Source: Ruminococcus sp.
GTDB taxonomy: Bacteria > Bacillota > Clostridia > Oscillospirales > Ruminococcaceae
DNA: 64,000 nt
Direction: 5' to 3'
Assembly (NCBI GenBank): GCA_017525915.1
Contig: JAFXSC010000021.1
Location: 21,752-85,751 of the forward strand
Positions 61,504-64,000 of the stretch are shown here, one piece after another (position 1 is the first letter of the stretch; each line of letters opens with the position of its first letter). Under the pieces are notes generated by a model. The model was not told the DNA's origin, made no database searches, and worked only from the letters and a program-made list of their open reading frames with translations. Position numbers and translations under genes: made by a program.

Positions 61504-61537
61504 GAGCGGCTTGAAAAATCAGCCACTCTAATTTTTT
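61504..61537 (+). terminator. Terminator of the island operon
   Basis: GAGCGGCT (61504-61511) and AGCCACTC (61521-61528) pair with one mismatch around TGAAAAATC and are followed by ATTTTTT. It lies 150 bp after the immunity gene. Confidence 0.6.
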
Positions 61538-61548
61538 ACAGTATACAA

Positions 61549-61640
61549 TGAGTCTATCCTAAAATTTGTGTAAACCTCTGAAGTAGTGTATAATAGAAGA
61601 GACACTATCAAGCGAAATGTTGATATGCCGGCGCATAGCA
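61549..61640. mobile_element. Possible insertion-sequence end relic (IS256-like)
   Basis: GAGTCTATCCTAAAATTTGT followed by GTAAACCTC resembles the terminal region of IS256-family elements, which often carry an ATTTGTGTAAA core. No transposase gene is left; the ~65-codon frame at 61617 shows no transposase motif. If real, this marks old rearrangement at the right edge of the island. The rest of 61352-61720 contains no gene. Confidence 0.3.
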
Positions 61641-61691
61641 GCTGCGGTTATTACAGGTGTAAAATTGAGTTCTGATCTCTTTGCAAAACAT

Positions 61692-61717
61692 AAGCCCTCC
61701 GGTTATCCGGAGGGCTT
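61692..61717 (-). terminator. Terminator of the pentapeptide-like gene
   Basis: AAGCCCTCCGG (61692-61702) and CCGGAGGGCTT (61707-61717) form a perfect 11-bp stem. On the minus strand it is followed by ATGTTTTG. It is three bases from the stop codon. Confidence 0.85.
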
Positions 61718-61720
61718 CCC

Positions 61721-62539
61721 TTATTCCAGTATCCTCATTTTCAGCACGGTATCGCCGGAATCCTCGTTGTTGTCGAAGATATTGTCGCCGTCATCGATAC
61801 AGTTAATGTGAGTGCAGTCCTTGATGACGCAGTTCTGATAGTCGATGCAGAAGAAACGGTGGTCGGCGATAATGCAGTTGATGAACTGACAGCCGGTGAA
61901 TACCGAATCCGTAGTGTCGATATCGAAGAACACGCAGTCCTCGAAGACCAGATTGCTGAATGTGCAGTTTTCGATGATGAGATGCTCGAAGTTTTTGCCT
62001 TTTATCGTCATACGACGGAGCATCACTCCTCTTATGGTTGAAAAGTGGTATTTATCCCGTGTGTATTCCTTGAAGGAGTGTTCATCGATAGTATCGTCGC
62101 AATGTATGTAGTGGACGTAATTTGGATATTCCTCCGGCTCTTCCTCAGTGTAGTCGTGGAAAAGTTCAGCATTCTTAGCCTTGTAGGTGCATCCCACAAC
62201 GAACAGTTCACCCTCGACAGTTTCCTTTCTGCCGTTGTCGGTTCGGACACAGTTTTCGTATTTGGTATCACCCGTCTGGAACATATAGTCGAAGGAGCAG
62301 TCCTCGTTCTCGCAGTTGGTGAACATTGAATCGTCGATGATGCAGTTATTGAAGCGGCAGTTGATGAAGCTGCATCTCTCAAAGCTGCACTTTTTCAGTT
62401 CGATATGTTCAAAGTCCACGTCCTCGAATTTTGTATCGCTGATCATTACTCTGATGAAGCGGTAATCCTCAACAGTGCGGTGTATGATCTCTGCGCGGAT
62501 GAGTTTGATGCCTTCAATTTTTAATATATCCTTTTTCAT
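61721..62539 (-). CDS. Pentapeptide-repeat-like beta-helix protein
   Basis: The 272-residue product has two blocks of short repeats of the type KKCSFERCSFINCRFNNCII (about residues 43-75) and FEDCVFFDIDTTDSVFTGCQ (about 195-245), which follow the A(D/N)LXX-like right-handed beta-helix rule with Cys/Phe in the core. An insert of ~100 residues with many Glu and Tyr separates them. GGAGG sets ATG 62539. No signal or membrane helix. Function unknown; pentapeptide proteins often mimic DNA or act as scaffolds. A related partial gene begins beyond the right edge. Confidence 0.78.
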   Translation of the reverse strand: MKKDILKIEGIKLIRAEIIHRTVEDYRFIRVMISDTKFEDVDFEHIELKKCSFERCSFINCRFNNCIIDDSMFTNCENEDCSFDYMFQTGDTKYENCVRTDNGRKETVEGELFVVGCTYKAKNAELFHDYTEEEPEEYPNYVHYIHCDDTIDEHSFKEYTRDKYHFSTIRGVMLRRMTIKGKNFEHLIIENCTFSNLVFEDCVFFDIDTTDSVFTGCQFINCIIADHRFFCIDYQNCVIKDCTHINCIDDGDNIFDNNEDSGDTVLKMRILE

Positions 62540-62634
62540 AAATCTGCCTCCGTTCAAATGGGTGGATGCGTTTATTCAATTATACCGCTTTTATTTGGCT
62601 TTTTGTCACTTTTCAGACGACATTTTTATAATCT

Positions 62635-62660
62635 CCGCCCTCATACGAGGGCGGTTCGTT
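62635..62660. terminator. Hairpin downstream of the 62664 gene
   Basis: CCGCCCTC (62635-62642) and GAGGGCGG (62647-62654) with ATAC loop; GTTCGTTTTTT-like bases follow on the plus strand. On the minus strand the following bases are T-poor, so termination of the 62664 gene is less certain. Confidence 0.55.
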
Positions 62661-62663
62661 TTT

Positions 62664-62972
62664 TCACTGGCCATTGTATTTGACTGATATTTTGGTGTCA
62701 TCGACTGTCGCAGATGACAATTCCGAAATCGCTTCAGGCTCTTCCATAATGTCGTTGTTCTTTTCGTGGTTGAATAGTCTCCTTATCGGCGATGTGACAA
62801 ATGCGGCAGCCGCTGCAATACGCTGGTAAATGAACTTGAAGAATCTGTATATTCCCTGGAATATGGTAGCAAAAATGTAGAACAATACCAGTCCTATGGG
62901 TTTGATTATCAGATTCCAGATTACCTCAGAAATGAATTCAGCAATTAATTCGCTTAAAATATCTCCTAACAT
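62664..62972 (-). CDS. Small membrane protein of unknown function
   Basis: The 102-residue product has hydrophobic and amphipathic helices over residues 1-65 (LGDILSELIAEFISEVIWNL, IGLVLFYIFATIFQGIYRFF, AAAAAFVTSPI) and a hydrophilic, acidic tail. There is no signal peptide cleavage site or known family. AGGAGGTACGATT precedes ATG. It lies between two pentapeptide-like genes and the 63028 gene, all on the minus strand. Confidence 0.65.
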   Translation of the reverse strand: MLGDILSELIAEFISEVIWNLIIKPIGLVLFYIFATIFQGIYRFFKFIYQRIAAAAAFVTSPIRRLFNHEKNNDIMEEPEAISELSSATVDDTKISVKYNGQ

Positions 62973-63027
62973 AATCGTACCTCCTGTATCGGTCGCGGTT
63001 TGGATTCGTATGAATAGTCGCAGGGGA

Positions 63028-63531
63028 TCACTTGATGAACCTGAATTCCAGATCGTGTTCGATCCACCTTAGAACCCTTTTTCTGTTTGATGTCGTCGAA
63101 TAGAGAATGAAACGGGTGAAGCTCTCAAAAAGCAGACCGAATTCCAAAGGCGAGAGGGTCAATTCTTCGATGAAGCAGTAATCCTCAAGGTCAATCCTGT
63201 GGTCGATGACAGGCTTGTCATCTTTTTCGGAACGCACAACATAAGCCTCATATGGCCAGTGACGTTCCAGCAGAAAATGTCCGCGGCGTTCTTCAATGCT
63301 TTTGTCCTCAGCTATGAGCCTGAACCAGTCCTTCTGAACGAACATTGCACTGACAATGTATTCGAGAATCGGCTTTTCACCGGAAATATGCCTGAAAGTT
63401 ATAGTCCGCTCAGCCTTGTCCACAGTAAGCTCTCCGATGCACTTTTCATCTCCTTGACAGTAAAACTCGAACGGATCGTAGGGGATGATCTCGAATTTGC
63501 TGACGATGATGTTTCTTTCGTTGTTCTCCAT
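63028..63531 (-). CDS. Hypothetical protein
   Basis: The 167-residue product begins MENNERNIIVSKFEIIPYD and looks like an alpha/beta cytoplasmic protein with many aromatic and charged residues (FYCQGDEKCIGELTV, RRGHFLLERHWPYEAYV). I recognise no family. AAGGAG sets the start at ATG 63531; the longer frame to 63585 runs through a terminator-like leader hairpin. Its leader contains strong RNA structure, so expression may be controlled at that level. Confidence 0.65.
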   Translation of the reverse strand: MENNERNIIVSKFEIIPYDPFEFYCQGDEKCIGELTVDKAERTITFRHISGEKPILEYIVSAMFVQKDWFRLIAEDKSIEERRGHFLLERHWPYEAYVVRSEKDDKPVIDHRIDLEDYCFIEELTLSPLEFGLLFESFTRFILYSTTSNRKRVLRWIEHDLEFRFIK

Positions 63532-63552
63532 AGAAAACTCCTTTTCTCCCTC

Positions 63553-63623
63553 AAAAACAGTGAGGGTGCTGATAGTTCGGGACATACGTCCCTTGACAAC
63601 TTCTATCAGGCACCCTCATTTTT
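63553..63623 (-). promoter_or_regulatory. Leader hairpin upstream of the 63028 gene, terminator-like
   Basis: TGAGGGTGCTGATAG (63561-63575) pairs with CTATCAGGCACCCTCA (63603-63618) with one bulged base, enclosing a second hairpin GGGAC-ATAC-GTCCC (63579-63592). On the minus strand TGTTTTTGAGG follows, on the plus strand TTTTTC. It sits about 30 bases before the start codon, where it could act as an attenuator; it could equally be a terminator for upstream minus-strand RNA. Confidence 0.55.
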
Positions 63624-63651
63624 CGGTATGAGTGGAATATTTCCGGATAAA

Positions 63652-63813
63652 CAAAAAGCGCCTGTTTGAAGAGCAGACGCAACAACCACGCTACAAAGCA
63701 TTTTCAGCTTTGCAGGCATTGATATAGCAGTAAGTGTAATTGACCATGCCCTGCATCAAGCGGGCTTACACTTACCATTGCCCTTCAAACATTCGCCACC
63801 TTTCATCTTAGAT
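63652..63813 (-). ncRNA. Candidate structured small RNA, family not recognised
   Basis: Behind a near-consensus promoter the minus strand can fold a three-way structure. The closing stem (63779-63790 with 63664-63675) contains GTTTGAAG/CTTCAAAC. A 10-bp stem GTAAGTGTAA/TTACACTTAC (63766-63775 with 63730-63739) is capped by GCCC/GGGC. A CAAAGC/GCTTTG hairpin lies at 63694-63712. A further pairing TGCAGG-CAT with ATG-CCCTGCA is possible between loops. GCGCTTTTTG follows the closing stem and could be the terminator. I could not match it to a known riboswitch, 6S or T-box pattern. Two tiny frames lie inside it (63756-63806 and 63691-63756) without ribosome sites. Confidence 0.5.
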
Positions 63814-63820
63814 TACTCAT

Positions 63821-63849
63821 AGTATATCATACTATACCGGAACTGTCAA
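63821..63849 (-). promoter_or_regulatory. Strong promoter of the candidate RNA / 63028 leader
   Basis: Minus-strand TTGACA (63844-63849), 17-base spacer and TATACT (63821-63826). It starts a leader about 280 nt ahead of the 63028 gene. Confidence 0.85.
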
Positions 63850-63877
63850 TGATAATTCTGTGAAAATCTGCTGATAA

Positions 63878-64000
63878 TTATGCTTTGAGATAGATGGTCC
63901 GGCAGTTTTCAAATGTACAGTCCTTCTCCTCAGAGCCCTCATCGCTGAGATTGCTGTTTATGAATGTGCAGTTGATGAACTTGCAGTTTATCCAGTCCGT
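63878..64000 (-). CDS. C-terminal end of a pentapeptide-like protein (partial)
   Basis: The frame enters from the right edge and stops at TAA 63878-63880. Its 40 residues (DWINCKFINCTFINSNLS, then CTFENCRTIYLKA) show the same N-C-x-F-x-N-C repeat as the 61721 gene. The start lies outside the window. It is upstream of the candidate RNA promoter on the same strand. Confidence 0.8.
   Translation of the reverse strand, partial: TDWINCKFINCTFINSNLSDEGSEEKDCTFENCRTIYLKA

Noticed and set aside
61617-61811. 65-codon plus-strand frame near the IS-like end
   Set aside because: No transposase motif, no ribosome site, and it runs into the antisense of the pentapeptide-like gene.
720-64000. CRISPR array
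   Set aside because: No series of identical 24-40 base repeats with regular spacers was seen anywhere, and no cas genes are present.

Overview
The window looks like the chromosome of a spore-forming gut Clostridium relative, most likely a Ruminococcus-type member of the Oscillospiraceae. The reasons are spoIVA and a SPOCS/LysM spore-envelope gene, a Cse60-like sporulation gene, strong AAGGAGG-type ribosome binding sites with many 4-bp stop/start overlaps, consensus sigma-A promoters (TTGACA-17-TATAAT style), glycogen enzymes, a secreted GH5 glycanase and a very large modular exported protein. The genus is an inference; no rRNA or marker gene is present to fix it.

Layout. 1-6 kb: the end of an unidentified gene, a tRNA-Leu(GAG) with its own promoter and terminator, spoIVA with a SPOCS/LysM gene (minus strand), then a plus-strand set of a membrane-anchored GH25 lysozyme, a DUF2225 protein and a GIY-YIG protein. 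6-14 kb: malQ and glgP for alpha-glucan and glycogen use, a small membrane protein, a zinc-ribbon protein, a double-ACT protein and two tandem lipoproteins. 14-20.3 kb: a long minus-strand run with iorA, three small genes, iorB and paaK (2-oxoacid to arylacetyl-CoA chemistry), a Cse60-like gene and a HAD phosphatase. 20.6-30 kb: a lipoprotein GH5 glycanase with two tandem beta-type modules, a RING/zinc-ribbon membrane protein, tex, an alpha/beta hydrolase and an HD-GYP phosphodiesterase. 30.2-31.1 kb: a compact holin-like/M23 cassette of phage type with no other phage genes. 31.2-37.6 kb: a 2088-residue exported protein followed by a 31-residue peptide gene.

37.9-51.7 kb is a signalling region. 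Three separate ECF sigma factor / membrane anti-sigma-like pairs lie within 11 kb, interleaved with a GGDEF-EAL protein, an ABC exporter, a C39-like peptidase lipoprotein and a second GGDEF protein. The three anti-sigma-like proteins share a juxtamembrane motif, and two promoters carry the same ATAATGAATGC inverted repeat. A promoter-linked N-terminally deleted beta-carbonic anhydrase relic closes the region.

52-61.5 kb is an AT-rich accessory island with base composition clearly unlike its flanks. It starts with a tRNA/tmRNA 3'-end fragment, an esterase fragment and a tyrosine integrase, and carries a five-gene plus-strand operon: dynamin-like GTPase, tail-anchored membrane protein, HerA/TraG-like ATPase with a Gly/Ser/Asn-rich insert, a WHE-type HNH nuclease toxin without secretion signal, and a DUF6985-like immunity protein. 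This is the best candidate in the window for an undescribed system: a motor and membrane-remodelling apparatus tied to a nuclease effector and its antidote, for either antiphage defence or interbacterial competition. 61.7-64 kb holds two pentapeptide-like proteins, two small unknown genes and a candidate structured RNA behind a near-consensus promoter.
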